DNA of 64,000 nucleotides from Hemibagrus wyckioides (taxonomy: Eukaryota > Chordata > Actinopteri > Siluriformes > Bagridae). Positions 1-11,670 of this stretch are shown piece by piece. Location: contig NC_080722.1 in NCBI RefSeq assembly GCF_019097595.1, positions 19,354,630 to 19,418,629 of the forward strand. Reading direction: 5' to 3'. Position 1 is the first letter of the stretch. Each line of letters starts with the position of its first letter. The notes under the pieces are model-generated. The model saw only the letters and a list, made by a program, of their open reading frames with translations. It ran no database searches and had not been told where the DNA came from. The translations under genes and the position numbers were made by a program.

Positions 1-1454
1 AGGCTGGAACCCAGCACCATTAACCCAACATCCCGAGGCCAGTAATAAGTGAGCTGCTGGTGAGCTTCAGCCTCCTGGAGATTACAAGTGGTACTTTTGA
101 CTAAATAAGGCAGGAGAGTGTTAATCACTAGCCAAAGTTATTGCGTTCTCAGTGCACGAGTTGTGTAATCCTTCTCCGCTCGCTCTCTCTCTCTCTCTCT
201 CTCTCCTGCAGGAAGAAGAGGGACGGGTGAGAAAGCCCACGGTGAGGGTCTGGAAGAGAGTAATTGACATTTTCGTGACTACCTGCCCACGTTCCAGCTC
301 CAGCACTAACAGATTTGCCAAGAAGTGCCTGAAATCACAGACTCGCTTCTTTCACTCTGCCCGTGGATCACATTTTAAATCCCAGACCTCGGAAAGCCCT
401 AATCCACACACCTTAAATAAAAAAGCCACAATAACAAACATTTTTAGCAGGTTTACCTTAATATAATGACTCTAGGATTCATCACAACAATTCCTATAAA
501 GCTGAGCCAGTGGAGATGGGAATCAGCTTTAAGAATTCACAAAGGCAACAATACCATTGAATACAGCAGCATTGGTCCTGCTGATAAAGAAGAACCTTAA
601 CGTTTATAATTTATTTTACAGGTTTAATCTTTATTAAATAAGTTCTCACTCATGTTAGAGCAGCTATATGAACGGTTGTTCAGGTAAGCGTGAGGTTCCT
701 TACACACGTGTCCTGTGTCCTCTGCCTTCAATGCAGTGAGATCATTAGAAGCGAAATGATCCTGATGACACACAGAACATTCCAGACAACAGAGAATGAA
801 GACAACTCCGCGCTCTTTCCCTGAAACCTCTCAGAAGGTTCATCGTGAAGACCCTGCATGTGTGAGACGGCGTGTGTGAGTACAGGGTGTCTGAGGAGGA
901 GGACGAGTGTGTGGTGCTCAGTAAATCTCCCAGGGCTTTCAGTGGAAGTGGAGCTGGGAAGTGGGCTACACGGGGATAAAAGCTTCTGTAATCATGGGAA
1001 TAAAGGAATAAACAGGCTTCTGCGAGGTTCTTGTTGTCGTCCTCACTCATGAACGCCGTCCTCTCTCAGCTCGCTCTGGGAAAAATGGGCTTTTTATGCA
1101 TTACAGGTTTGAGGGAAAATAAATGTGGAGAACTCAATTTCAGATAACATGATTGTAGGCTCTAGTCGTCTCCTCCTTCCTTAATGCAACACTGAGTCTG
1201 CTGAATGAAAACGCCGGCTTTTTTCTCCATGTGTCCTCATCTGCTCTTTTCTCCGCCATCCAATGTTCCTTCAAGACATTCTAAATGACGTTCGTCCTAA
1301 ATGCCACATGGTAATGTTCCTGTCTGTAAGTCCATTAGCTCGTACCTCCTAGCATTTTCCACTGGTGGAACTGAAACTGCAATTAACCTGTAATAACTAG
1401 TGCTTCTTTAAATCAACTTACAGCATAGTTTCCACAAGGTTCACATTATCTGAC
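1..1454. other. Intronic sequence, no gene seen
   Basis: Mixed-composition sequence with stops in all frames over any useful length. It holds a short (CT)n run at about 185-208. I recognise no exon, transposon or RNA gene. Confidence 0.6.
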
Positions 1455-1680
1455 TTCCCCAGATTTCCTAGTGTTTTTAGCTTCCCCAGCTATCCCAATG
1501 TTCCCAGCTTCCCCAGATTTCCCAGTGTTTCAGCATTCTCTACATTTTCAGTCTTCCCAGGGTTCCCATAGTTCCCATAGTTCTCACCATCTCACCAACT
1601 TTCCCAGCTTTCCCGGGATTTCCAACTTTCCCAGCTTTCCCAGCATTGCCAGTGTTCCCAGCTTTCCCCACTTTTTCCTC
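1455..1680. repeat. Degenerate pyrimidine-rich minisatellite (TTCCCAGC-type)
   Basis: Imperfect repeats built on the words TTCCCAGC, CCCAGTGTTT and TTTCCCAGCATT recur irregularly about every 12 to 24 bases. Similarity between copies is low, so the array is probably old. The open frame over it is a by-product of the repetition. Confidence 0.6.
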
Positions 1681-2047
1681 ATAGACCTGCAGGCTGAATC
1701 CCCCCACCAGCTGTTTTGAATATTAATGTTCACAGGAAGTAAATGTGACTCTGAATAAGATTAGTGTGTCTCCTGGCAGCAGGTTGGAATACAAAGCGAG
1801 TCTCCATGATGAGAGCCAGGTCTCAGTGCCACGCCCGCCACATCATCACTCCTCTTCCACAATAATCCAATTAAAATCTACACACAGAGAGACGGTTTCA
1901 TCTTCCACACACTCGCTACATATTCACTTTCACACTCACCCACACACTCGACTTCAGATCTACTGCCTGTAACATTAGATATAAATCATAAACTTATTCA
2001 CTTATTCATTTCATATAAAGAACAGCATCATGAACATCTACCTGAAA

Positions 2048-2150
2048 CTCAGCTTTATACCCGCTTTATTCCTAATTAGGGTCACGGGGGTCTGCTGGAG
2101 CCTATCCCAGCACACATTGGGCAAAAGGCAGGGATAAACCCTGCACAGGG
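2048..2150 (-). mobile_element. SINE 3' fragment
   Basis: About 100 bases match the 3' half of the SINE that is complete at 9400-9766, including GGTCACGGGGGTCTGCTGGA and the CCCAGCACACATTGGGCAAA stretch. The tRNA-like head is missing, so this is a truncated copy in the same orientation. Confidence 0.75.
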
Positions 2151-2440
2151 AAAGCTGTTTTGTGACAATGTCCATGTACAAAATATATACCTCATTTTAT
2201 TTTAATATTGCATGACAGAAGAAACACATACAGCACACACGACATACAGTGTTTCTGCACACACTAGTATTACATGAAGCTAAAAATGTCCTCAAACATG
2301 CAATACAGTGGGGTTAAAGTTGACTAGACTTTTATAGACTTCTAGCAAGTTTTGTAGAGTTTTATAGCATTGCTACACACACTGAAAGCTCCAGCAGGTC
2401 ATTTTAAATGTGGGAGAAGTGAAACACCCACTCTTTATCT

Positions 2441-2474
<34 letters not shown>

Positions 2475-3335
2475 ACTAAAAGTAACTGTGGATATTCTCT
2501 TTTTCCTATTTCATCTATAATAATTTCTCAAATAATTTCACCCATTTTTATAATTTCCACTGTAATGTTTCAGGCACTTTTCTATCAGAAACTCAAGCAA
2601 AAGAAAATGAATTCAGTCCAAAATTACTGCAAAAACATTTATAGTTATTGATCGTAATCTTTCAGAAGAAAATTCCCAATCCAGATTCCAGGAATGACAA
2701 GATCACCTAACCTTCAGAGTTCACGGCTATCAGTGATGAGTCCGAATCAGAGAGAGACTGATTTGTTTTCACTCTGCAGCCGATGAAACCAACCACAACC
2801 GTCTTTCATTACTTGGTCAGAGATGGACAGAGAGTCAGCATAATCTAAACCATTATTTTATCACAAAAATAAGGAGTTTATTTATTTATTTATTTTTGTT
2901 TTATTTTCTTCTGTAAAATCCTTTTAAAGAACCCGCAAAGTTTGTCCATCAGAATACTCAACGCCGGTTTGAACTTGTTCAGAATTTTAATTTGTCCAGT
3001 TATGTGTGTGTTTCTTCCTGAGCATGTGGAGAAGACTTTAGGGTGTTGTACAGTTTTAGTTGGAAGACTCGAGAGCCTGAAGAAACATGCAGTAATTAAT
3101 CTGTTTACTCTACAATCATCAGCAAACTCGGTGCTCTCCAGGCTCCCAAATCAGTACTGTGCTCAATAAGCGGTGTATTATACACACCCTGCAGCCTGAA
3201 CACACACACACATACTCTAAACTCATGGAGTGTGACTTTAAAATGGAAGCCTAATGCTGGAATGGTGGTGTCCTGATTAGATGCGACTTCATAAGAACGC
3301 TCTTCATGCTCTGAGTCTCAGGAGCGTTGAATAAA
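2151..3335. other. Intronic sequence, no gene seen
   Basis: Contains a (GA)n run at about 2442-2474 and an A/T-rich stretch near 2860-2910. I see no conserved coding block or transposon ends. Confidence 0.55.
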
Positions 3336-3760
3336 AGAAGACGTGGAGAGGTAACGAGTTGGCGAGGTAACGAGGTGGCTAGGTGATGAGGTAGCGAGGT
3401 GATGAGGTGGCGAGGTGATGAGGTGGCGAGGTGATGAGGTAGCGAGGTGATGAGGTGATGAGGTGGCGAGGTGATGAGGTAGCGAGGTGATGAGGTGGCT
3501 AGGTGATGAGGTAGTGAGGTGATGAGGTAGCGAGGTGATGAGGTGACGAGGTGATGAGGTGGCGAGGTGATGAGGTAGCGAGGTGATGAGGTGGCGAGGT
3601 GATGAGGTGGCTAGGTGATGAGGTAGTGAGGTGATGAGGTGGCTAGGTGATGAGGTAGTGAGGTGACGAGGTGGTGAGGTGACGAGGTGGTGAGGTGACG
3701 AGGTGGTGAGGTGACGAGGTGGTGAGGTGACGAGGTGACGAGGTGGTAAGGTGACGAGGC
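3336..3760. repeat. 8/16-bp minisatellite (GAGGTGAT / GAGGTAGC units)
   Basis: About 420 bases of tandem 8-bp units GAGGTNNN. Pairs such as GAGGTGATGAGGTGGC make a 16-bp second-order unit. Variants are regional: GGC, AGC and GAT dominate to about 3660, and ACG with GGT dominates from 3660 to 3755. The minus-strand frame of 168 codons across it is low-complexity and not a gene. Confidence 0.9.
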
Positions 3761-5180
3761 AGAGCTGCTGTAGGGTCAGAGCTGCTGTTCCAGTAAATGA
3801 ACACTTTCTGACCAGCATCATCATGTGGGACAGTGAGAAGCTGTAAAGCTGCAGTGTGACGTCAAGAACACGATCCTACTTTTTAAAAAAAAGTGTAAGA
3901 GCTCAGTCTGAGATTCATAAAGCTTGCGCCGCTATAAAATGAGTAAAATAATTAAGAGGATGAACGCTGCACTAATTCAAAAAAGTTGAGGAAAAAGGCT
4001 TATACACGGTTCGCAAAAATGCATCAGTGTTTCAGTATGTAGGAAAGTTTTGGAGATTCAGAGTCACAGGAGTTTCCGATCTCCACATTCAGATGTATAA
4101 AATCACCTGTGTGTAGATGGTCACACCTCTGAGGCATTCCAGAATATTCTACTGACCTTAAACACAGAGTCTGGAAGAGAAAACGCAGTCGGTTCTGCTG
4201 CCAAATTAAATATAATCTAACACAAATACAACTTCTCGGCATATTCAGTACCAGTGATGTCGCCTTCCTTCATCTTCCTCACCGTAACACCACTCAGGTA
4301 GTGATGTTGTGGCCATGTTTTTCCTCCTGGCTGCTCAAGTCTCTCTGTGTTAACCTGACAGCATGAGGCGACCCTGCTTCAGTTCCCTACAGGCTGCTAA
4401 ACATCCTCAATTAACCTGCTGTTTGATCATCATTCCTGTCTCTCTCTCTGCTATTAAGTGGTTCTCATGGCAACATGGCAGCGGTACAGGCAGGAGTGCT
4501 GTGATGTTAGAGAGAGAGAGAGAGAGAGAGAGAGGTATGAAAGGTCAAAAGGTGATGCATGATGCCTTTCTGTTTGCAGACGTCAGATAAATTCTGTATA
4601 GCTGTGTGTTTTGTCTGAAAGGTTGTAGTAGAAGTGAAGGTTAAGTTTGTATAGAGAGGAATCTTACAGATAAGCATCACCACGAATACACCCTGCTGCC
4701 TAATGCCAGGGATTATGAAGCCATGCCATCGCTTAGTGAGCACAGGAATCAAAATAAAGTAAAACTGAAAACAGTATTTGATCCAGCTGTGGTAATATTA
4801 CAAAGTGTTGACATTTAAGTAAATAGCTGTCGGTGGGTTTGTTCCTGCAGACAGATATCTTCTCTTTCATAAGCTGGAAATCATCCCAGTGTTGGATTTA
4901 AATGGTTTTTAGAGTTTACAGTCAATTTCCCGTGGACTTCTTACGACAAACCGTGACAAAACACTACTTGTGCGTGGAAAAGCAAAAAATGAAAAGAAAA
5001 GAAATGGTCCTACGACGGTTGACCTTCGACTAGTCAGATCTCAGCACTCGTGGGTGGCGTGTCGGGTTTACATTATACTTTACTGAAAAACATTAACCTC
5101 TGTATGTACTGCAGTGCAGAAAAGTGCGCCGAGGGACATCTTCAATCAGCATCATCACTGAGTTAGCAAAATTTATATCA
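3761..5180. other. Intronic sequence, no gene seen
   Basis: Ordinary sequence with one (GA)n run at about 4508-4533. No repeat family, exon or RNA gene is recognised. Confidence 0.55.
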
Positions 5181-5415
5181 CCATCCATCCATCCATATAT
5201 ATTCTGTAGCGCTTATCCTTCACAGGGTCATAGGAGCCTGAAGTCTTTCCCAGAGGACTCGGGGTACAAGTCAGGACACACACACACACATACACAGCAT
5301 ACAGTGCATGTCTTTGGACTGAAGGAGGAAACCAGAGAACCCAGAGCAAACCCACTGAGGATGGGTAGAACATGAAGGGGAGGCGTGAATCGAACTTGGA
5401 GAGCTGTAGCTCACT
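5181..5415 (-). mobile_element. Diverged tRNA-type SINE relic
   Basis: Starts in a CCATC run, continues with GCGCTTATCCTTCACAGGGT, and later has CATGTCTTTGGACTGAAGGA followed by GGAGGAAACC, the landmarks of the family complete at 9400-9766. The end near 5390 has a diverged box B-like GTGAATCGAAC. It belongs to a related but different subfamily, is diverged, and has a CA run inside. Confidence 0.6.
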
Positions 5416-6548
5416 GTATTCCTACAGACACAATGTAATCTGTTGTCTTGTCACATTCTTGATACTAAAGTGATAATTGTTGTGTTAATGATGACCCTGA
5501 CTGTGTGTGAAAGCACCAGTACTTCTGTTCCCCCTCAGCTCCTCAGCTGCCCCCGGGAGTGTGTTCAGTGTGGAGTCTCATCCAGAGTGTTTTCCCGCCT
5601 CACAGTCAGCGTTCCCGGGATTAGCCTCAAATCTGAGAAGGAGAAAGCTCGTACTGAAGGACGTGTGTAAATCTCAGTGCTACACCACCAACCCTGAACC
5701 CTGAACCCTGAGCTGTGACTGCGTTCAGCTTCACTTCTACTTCCTGTTTAAAGTGCACTCTACTTCTCCTGTGCAGTTCTGCTTCTTTTATTTATTTAAC
5801 TGTGCACACTTCTGAATCATTCTGTTTGATCCATATAAAAAGTAAAACACTCAGTATCTCTCTCTCTGTGTAATGTTCTGTATGCTAGTGGTGTAAAACA
5901 GATGAGAGTGTAACCTCTTCATCTTTCCCTCAGACTCAGACTGGAATGCGTGGGCCATCCCGTGTGTTCAGCAGAGGAGAATATTCATGTTCCCGCTCCT
6001 GATAGAAGATTTCCTCTCAGGTCCGAGTTCTTCAAAGAGAACGCCTGAGGAACGCAGATGAAGAGCACGTGAAATTCCTGAATCAGACGCGGGCGTGACG
6101 GAGAGTTCGTCTCCTGTGGGAGGATTTGCACTTCTTCAGTCATGTAGATGATCCAGAATACTGATCAACAAATACACACACGGTGTGTGTGTGTGTGTGT
6201 GTGAGACTCACTCGTGCTCTGTTTATTATTAGAAACTCTTCAAATATCAAAAGGAACAAGCCATCAGATAAAAAAAATGGATGTGGTATCCGGTCTAATT
6301 CTGTAGGAGAGTCATTTCTCTGCCAGATCCAGACTTAATCACGTCTAATTGGTTTAAAAATAAACTGATGTGAGTGACGTCATGATACGCTCTGATTATA
6401 CAAAAGGGAAAGGATTCTAATTATATTCCTTATAACATTTACTTCTTTCTTTATTTGTTTGTTTATTACATTTGCTGGTCATTAAATAAAATAAAATAAT
6501 ATAAGAATATTTTCCTGATGGTGACAGTCAGATCATATACTTGGGAGT

Positions 6549-6549
<1 letters not shown>
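5416..6549. other. Intronic sequence, no gene seen
   Basis: No exon recognised. A (GT)n run lies at about 6184-6203, and an A/T-rich section lies near 6420-6510. Confidence 0.5.

Positions 6550-6594
<45 letters not shown>
6550..6594. repeat. (TAA)n microsatellite
   Basis: About 15 uninterrupted TAA units, a type of microsatellite that is often length-variable. Confidence 0.95.
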
Positions 6595-6596
<2 letters not shown>

Positions 6597-6724
6597 CCTC
6601 TTGGCCTAGCAGATGAAATAGCACTTGAAGCTATGTATGTTAATGATGCTGTTCCACATGCTCCACAAACTGTAATTGAAAAGTACAGAGGACATATCAA
6701 GCCACTAATCAGGACAGGAACGAC

Positions 6725-6727
<3 letters not shown>
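6595..6727 (+). other. Short unexplained open segment
   Basis: Between two microsatellites there is a stretch open on the plus strand, with protein-like composition (for example LGLADEIALEAMYVNDAVP, then IEKYRGHIKPLIRTG). It lies antisense to grid1. There is no splice context, and I do not recognise a family. It could be a fragment of an old transposon protein or chance. Confidence 0.2.
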
Positions 6728-6762
<35 letters not shown>

Positions 6763-6912
6763 ATCTCTTCTTCTCTCCCTCTCTCTCTCTTGATCTCTTC
6801 TTCTCCCTCTCTCTCTCCCTCTCTCTCTCTCTTGATCTCTTCTTCTCCCTCTCTCTCTCTCTCTCTCTTGATCTCTTCTTCTCCCTCTCTCTCTCTCTCT
6901 CTCTTGATCTCT

Positions 6913-6961
<49 letters not shown>

Positions 6962-6972
6962 TCTCCCCCCTC
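6728..6972. repeat. (CT)n array with TTGATCTCTTCTTCTC punctuation
   Basis: CT dinucleotide runs are interrupted several times by the same word TTGATCTCTTCTTCTC, giving a compound minisatellite of roughly 35-50-bp units. On the grid1 sense strand it is purine-rich (GA). The open frames here are Ser-Leu repeats only. Confidence 0.9.
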
Positions 6973-8057
6973 TCTAAGTAAACTGTTTGTGGTGTGAGAA
7001 TAGAAGATGAATAAATATATAAATAAAAGAGTACTGTTCAGAGAGAGGTTTGTTTTCGGAGGGTGGTGCCGACCGCCAACGACTTAGCATTAGCATTAGG
7101 TCTTTGGTATGAAAATCAGCTGAATTAGCATAAGTAAGGAAGCACTCATGTAAGAGGAAGTAAGGAGGCTGGAGGAAAGGAGCTGATAGCCGTCGTACTA
7201 GCTGTTACCTCATCATTTATTTATAACTTTAAACATCACTTTGTTTCTTTTCTTTCCTCTTCTGTGTGGCTTTGTTAGCATGGCTGTTTGCGGTCCTGCT
7301 TGTCTAGCACTGCGCTAAAAGCTTTGTGAGACGCTTCTAACTACCCGCTGGTGTGACGAGACAATCGGGGTCTTAATTGCGTGGTGTGATCGTTAGGCCA
7401 TGTATCTGATAATTGGAAGCATTTGGCTGCTACAGAGGCGTAATTTACAGCAATATTCTCAGCGCCTCCATCACGCACTCAGGCTTTCAGTTTGTTTACC
7501 GCTCGCTCTTTGCTAATGACGGGATTGTCAGCTGTTCTTTCACGCTCATACGTATTGATTTCATGCCTCAACTGTGATATTCCTAATTGTCTGAATAGCG
7601 ACTTGAGGATTTCTGATGTGACTCGTTAGCTCGGCTGTGTCCTGAAGGGTCCAGGTTCTGTGTTCTGGGAAAATGAAAAGTGTCAGCTAACGCAATATAT
7701 AATGGATGGCAAGCTAGCGCATTAACTCAGATGAGGCTGTTGCTTTGTTATCTGATTGTGTTCACCTGTTCCATGTTACTCCTTTATATGAGTCAAGCAC
7801 AATTTCTAGGTTATTATTGTCGCAGCTGCACCCGCTATCCCCCTCCAAACTACCAGAGGGAGCCCTTACCTGAATACTGAATGCTTCCGGTTCTTGTGGA
7901 GAACCTCTGGGTTCATGAACATATGAGCTGTATTTTTACCACAACACAAAGCAATGTATTGCTAGCAAACTATTCCTGCTTACCAAGCCAGTTCATTGTT
8001 ATATCTTCAATTGTTGCTCATTTTTAAATATTGCTTACGCTTTTTTGATTTTCTGTA
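6973..8057. other. Intronic sequence with a possible conserved non-coding block
   Basis: No exon or transposon seen. The part from about 7330 to 7620 is non-repetitive with balanced composition and several TAAT/ATTA words, unlike the surrounding low-complexity DNA, so it is a candidate for a constrained intronic element. That is inference from texture only. Confidence 0.35.
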
Positions 8058-8632
8058 CAGTGGAACTTCAGCATATGAATGCCCTCCCTTATGAATTTTC
8101 ACCTTAAGAATTGAAATTTTGCAAGAAATTTGCATCGTCATACAAAGCATTTTCGGCATGCAAACCCGAACCAAACGTTGGCTAAGTTGCGCGTACATCC
8201 GGAAGCCATTCAAAACTTGTTTGCGTCAGTGGAAAGCCAAATGAAAGCCAACCAAAGTTTACGAATTTTACGAAATTTTTCGGAGTCAGTGAAAGCTGTT
8301 CAGAAAGAGCCAACCCACGATTCCAACGTTGTTACCTGATTTTTCGCACGCTTTTTTGTTGACAGATTGGTGGTGTGGGTGATCTGTTCTATTTTTAGCC
8401 CAAGCTTGGTGGCACAAATTCCTGTGTGAGGACTCTTGACATGGAATGCTTGGCTTGGGTCAGTTCTTTGTAAGCAGCCATACAGTTTACATACGCTTTG
8501 TATTGGAAATTTTGCTAATATTTTGGGTGACTGGAACAGATTATCAGCATTTACATTATTTCTTATGGGAAAATTTTCACCTTAAGAACTCGCCTCCAGA
8601 ACGAATGAAATTCCTGTGCCGAGGTTCCACTG
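8058..8632. mobile_element. pogo/Tigger-like MITE, copy 1
   Basis: A 575-bp element bounded by TA on both sides (8056-8057 and 8633-8634). Its ends are inverted: CAGTGGAACTTC at the left and GAGGTTCCACTG at the right. The subterminal word TTTTCACCTTAAGAA occurs near both ends in the same orientation. No transposase frame is present. TA targets and CAGT-type ends fit the pogo branch of Tc1/mariner. A second copy at 54191-54750 confirms the boundaries. Confidence 0.85.
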
Positions 8633-9386
8633 TATCTGGTATTGTTTGCCCTGTCTGCAGACTGCACTCTCTGTTTTTTTTGCCTGTTTTTTGACCTCAT
8701 TTTGGCTGCCATTTTGGGTTCGTCTGCATTAATAAACATCTTCAAATGAATTCAAACCCAGCAGCTTTCGCCGCTTCATTACAATTATTTTATTTCCATT
8801 ACTTTGCTCAGTTAGCGTTAGACATTACAGTACAGTGAGTCTGGGGAAGTAGTTTAGTGCTTGAATACACTTTTCTTTGTGAAAGTTGTGTAAGAGTTAT
8901 CACAGTCGGGTTCGTCAGTGTTTCCACACGCCTCATTCCTCCTGATCCTGAGTTATATTTAAACACACACTTGTTGTAAAAGTCAATAAGGAGTTCATTT
9001 TGCTGTCTGTCTCTGCTCGTTGAAGCTTCTTCCCCAGACATGAAATCTGTTCATCCACTGATCTGTCCATCGCACAAGCAGGTAACAGTGCGGTTTGAAT
9101 TCCATCCATTCGAGGAGGAGAAACAGAACAAGAGACGAGCAGAAATCTGAGAGAGTCCTGCTTTATCTGTTTTTATCTTCTAAACCTCCATGAAACCTGA
9201 ATGGCTCAGATAAAACTGAAGTAAATCCACTTTGCTAGCTGACTCCGAGATATCTTTAGGAAGTCCTCAGAGGAGGAGGAGGAGCTGCAGAGGAGATGAT
9301 TCTGGGGAAAGGTCAGCGTGGAGACCAAACTGCTCAAGACATGGAGGAGGAAACATTATACAGGTGAACACAGTCAGGTAGCAAAG
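8633..9386. other. Intronic sequence, no gene seen
   Basis: No coding block, RNA gene or repeat family recognised. Confidence 0.5.
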
Positions 9387-9399
9387 CACTGATCAACAT

Positions 9400-9766
9400 T
9401 CATTCATTGTCTATACCCGCTTATTCCTAGGACTCCTAGGGTCACGGGGGTCTGCTGGAGCTTATCCCAGCACACATAGGGCAAAAGGCAGGGGTACACC
9501 CTGGACAGGTCGCCAGTCCATCGCAGGGCCACATAGACAAACAACCACACACACACACTCCTATGGGCAATTTAGAATTACCAATCAACCTAACATACAT
9601 GTCTTTGGACTGGGGGAGGAAACCGGAGTACCTGGAGTAAACCCACGCAGGCACGGGGAGAACATGCAAACTCCACACAGAAAGGCCCCTGTTCGACCCC
9701 AGGATTCGGACCCAGGACCTTCTTGCTGTGAGGCAACAGTGCTAACCACTAAGCCACCGTGTTGCC
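9400..9766 (-). mobile_element. Full-length tRNA-headed SINE with target-site duplication
   Basis: A 367-bp element in minus orientation. Read on the minus strand it starts with a tRNA-like head: box A-like TGGCTTAGTGGTTAGCAC, then a diverged box B-like GGGTCCGAATCC. The body follows, and the 3' tail is GAATGAATG. It is flanked by the 13-bp direct repeat CACTGATCAACAT at 9387-9399 and 9767-9779, which marks a retroposed insertion. As a SINE it has no protein and would depend on a LINE for mobility. Intact duplications suggest a fairly recent insertion. Confidence 0.92.
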
Positions 9767-9779
9767 CACTGATCAACAT

Positions 9780-10210
9780 GTGGAGAGGAAATAAAGACTC
9801 AGACAGACTAATCCCATCCTTTACAGCTGTTTCTTCCAGACAGATCTTTCTTTAAAGAGAAATAAACAATCTCGGACAAACAGAATGAAGCTCACTGACA
9901 TTCAATAGACTTAAAAACGGATTTAAAAGAAGATTCTTTAATGGATAGAAAAGTAAAAGCTGATTGGTTTTTAATGAAGACACTGAAGACCGTCTCCATC
10001 AATACTCTTATATTCATTAAAGAATGATTTCATACATTACCAGAAAAGATGATGTCACACTGATGTTCTTCTCAGACCAAATATTCTGACTTTATGTAAA
10101 TCTGAGTGGCTTGGAAGCAACGAACAAACAGCCATTAGACTTCAATTTCTCTTTCTGTTATTACATCTCAAAGTACACTTCCTGTACACTTCCTGTTTCT
10201 TTACTACTGC
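9780..10210. other. Intronic sequence, no gene seen
   Basis: About 430 bases of ordinary sequence between the SINE and the GT array. Confidence 0.5.
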
Positions 10211-10472
10211 AGTGTTTTGATGACTATGTGTGTGACTGTGTGTCTGTGTTTGTGTGTTTGAGACTGTGTGTGTGTGTGTGTCTGTGTTTGTGTGTTTGAG
10301 ACTGTGTGTGTGTGTGTGTTCGAGTTTGTGTGTTTCTGAGTTTGTGTGTTTGAGACAGTGTATGTGTGATTGTGTGTGTGTGTGTGTTTCTGAGTTTGTG
10401 TGTTTGAGACTCTGTGTGTGTGTGTGTGTGTGCTTCTGAGTTTGTGTGTTTGAGACTCTGTGTATGTGTGAT

Positions 10473-10526
<54 letters not shown>

Positions 10527-10724
10527 TGTGTGTTTCAAAGTTTGTGTTTGAGACTCTGTGTGTGTATGTGTGTGTGTGTTTGAGACTCTGTGTGTGTGTG
10601 TGTGTGTTTGAGACTCTATGTGTGTGTGTGTTTGAGACTCTGTGTGTGTGTGTTTGAGACTCTGTGTGTGTGTGTGTGTGTGTATGTGTGTGTGTGTTTG
10701 AGACTCTGTGTGTGTGTGTTTGAG

Positions 10725-10755
<31 letters not shown>

Positions 10756-11479
10756 TTGAGACTATGTGTGTGTGTGTTTCTAAGTTTGTGTGTTTGAGAC
10801 TCTGTGTGTGTGTGTGTGTATTTGAGACTCTGTGTATGTGTGTGTGTTTGAGACTCTGTGTGAGTGTGTTTGAGACTCTGTGTGTGTGTGTGTATGTGTG
10901 TTTGAGACTCTGTGTGTGTGTGTGTGTGTTTGAGACTCTGTGTGTGTATGTGTGTGTGTTTGAGACTCTGTGTGTGTGTGTGTGTGTGTGTTTGAGACTC
11001 TGTGTGTGTGTGTGTGTGTTTGAGACTCTGTGTGTGTGTGTGTTTGAGACTCTGTGTGTGTATGTGTGTGTGTATGAGACTCTGTATGTGTGTGTGTGTG
11101 TGTGTTTGAGACTCTGTGTGTGTGTGTGTGTGTGTTTGAGACTCTGTGTGTGTGTGTGTTTGAGACTCTGTGTGTGTATGTGTGTGTGTGTGTGTTTGAG
11201 AGTCTGTGTGTGTGTGTGTGTGTGTCTGAGACTCTGTGTGTGTATGTGTGTGTGTATGAGACTCTGTGTGTGTGTGTGTGTGTTTGAGACTCTGTGTGTG
11301 TGTGTGTGTGTGTTTGAGACTCTGTGTGTGTGTGTGTGTGTTTGAGACTCTGTGTGTGTATGTGTGTGTGTATGAGACTCTGTATGTGTGTGTGTGTGTG
11401 TGTGTTTGAGACTCTGTGTGTGTGTGTGTGTGTGTGTTTGAGACTCTGTGTGTGTATGTGTGTGTGTGTGTGTTTGAGA

Positions 11480-11516
<37 letters not shown>

Positions 11517-11634
11517 TGAGACTCTGTGTGTGTATGTGTGTGTATGAGACTCTGTGTGTGTGTGTGTGTGTGTTTGAGACTCTGTGTGTGTGTGTGTGTT
11601 TGAGACTCTGTGTGTGTATGTGTGTGTGTATGAG

Positions 11635-11670
<36 letters not shown>

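Noticed and set aside
3318..3824. 168-codon minus-strand frame
   Set aside because: Low-complexity translation of the 8-bp GAGGTNNN repeat.
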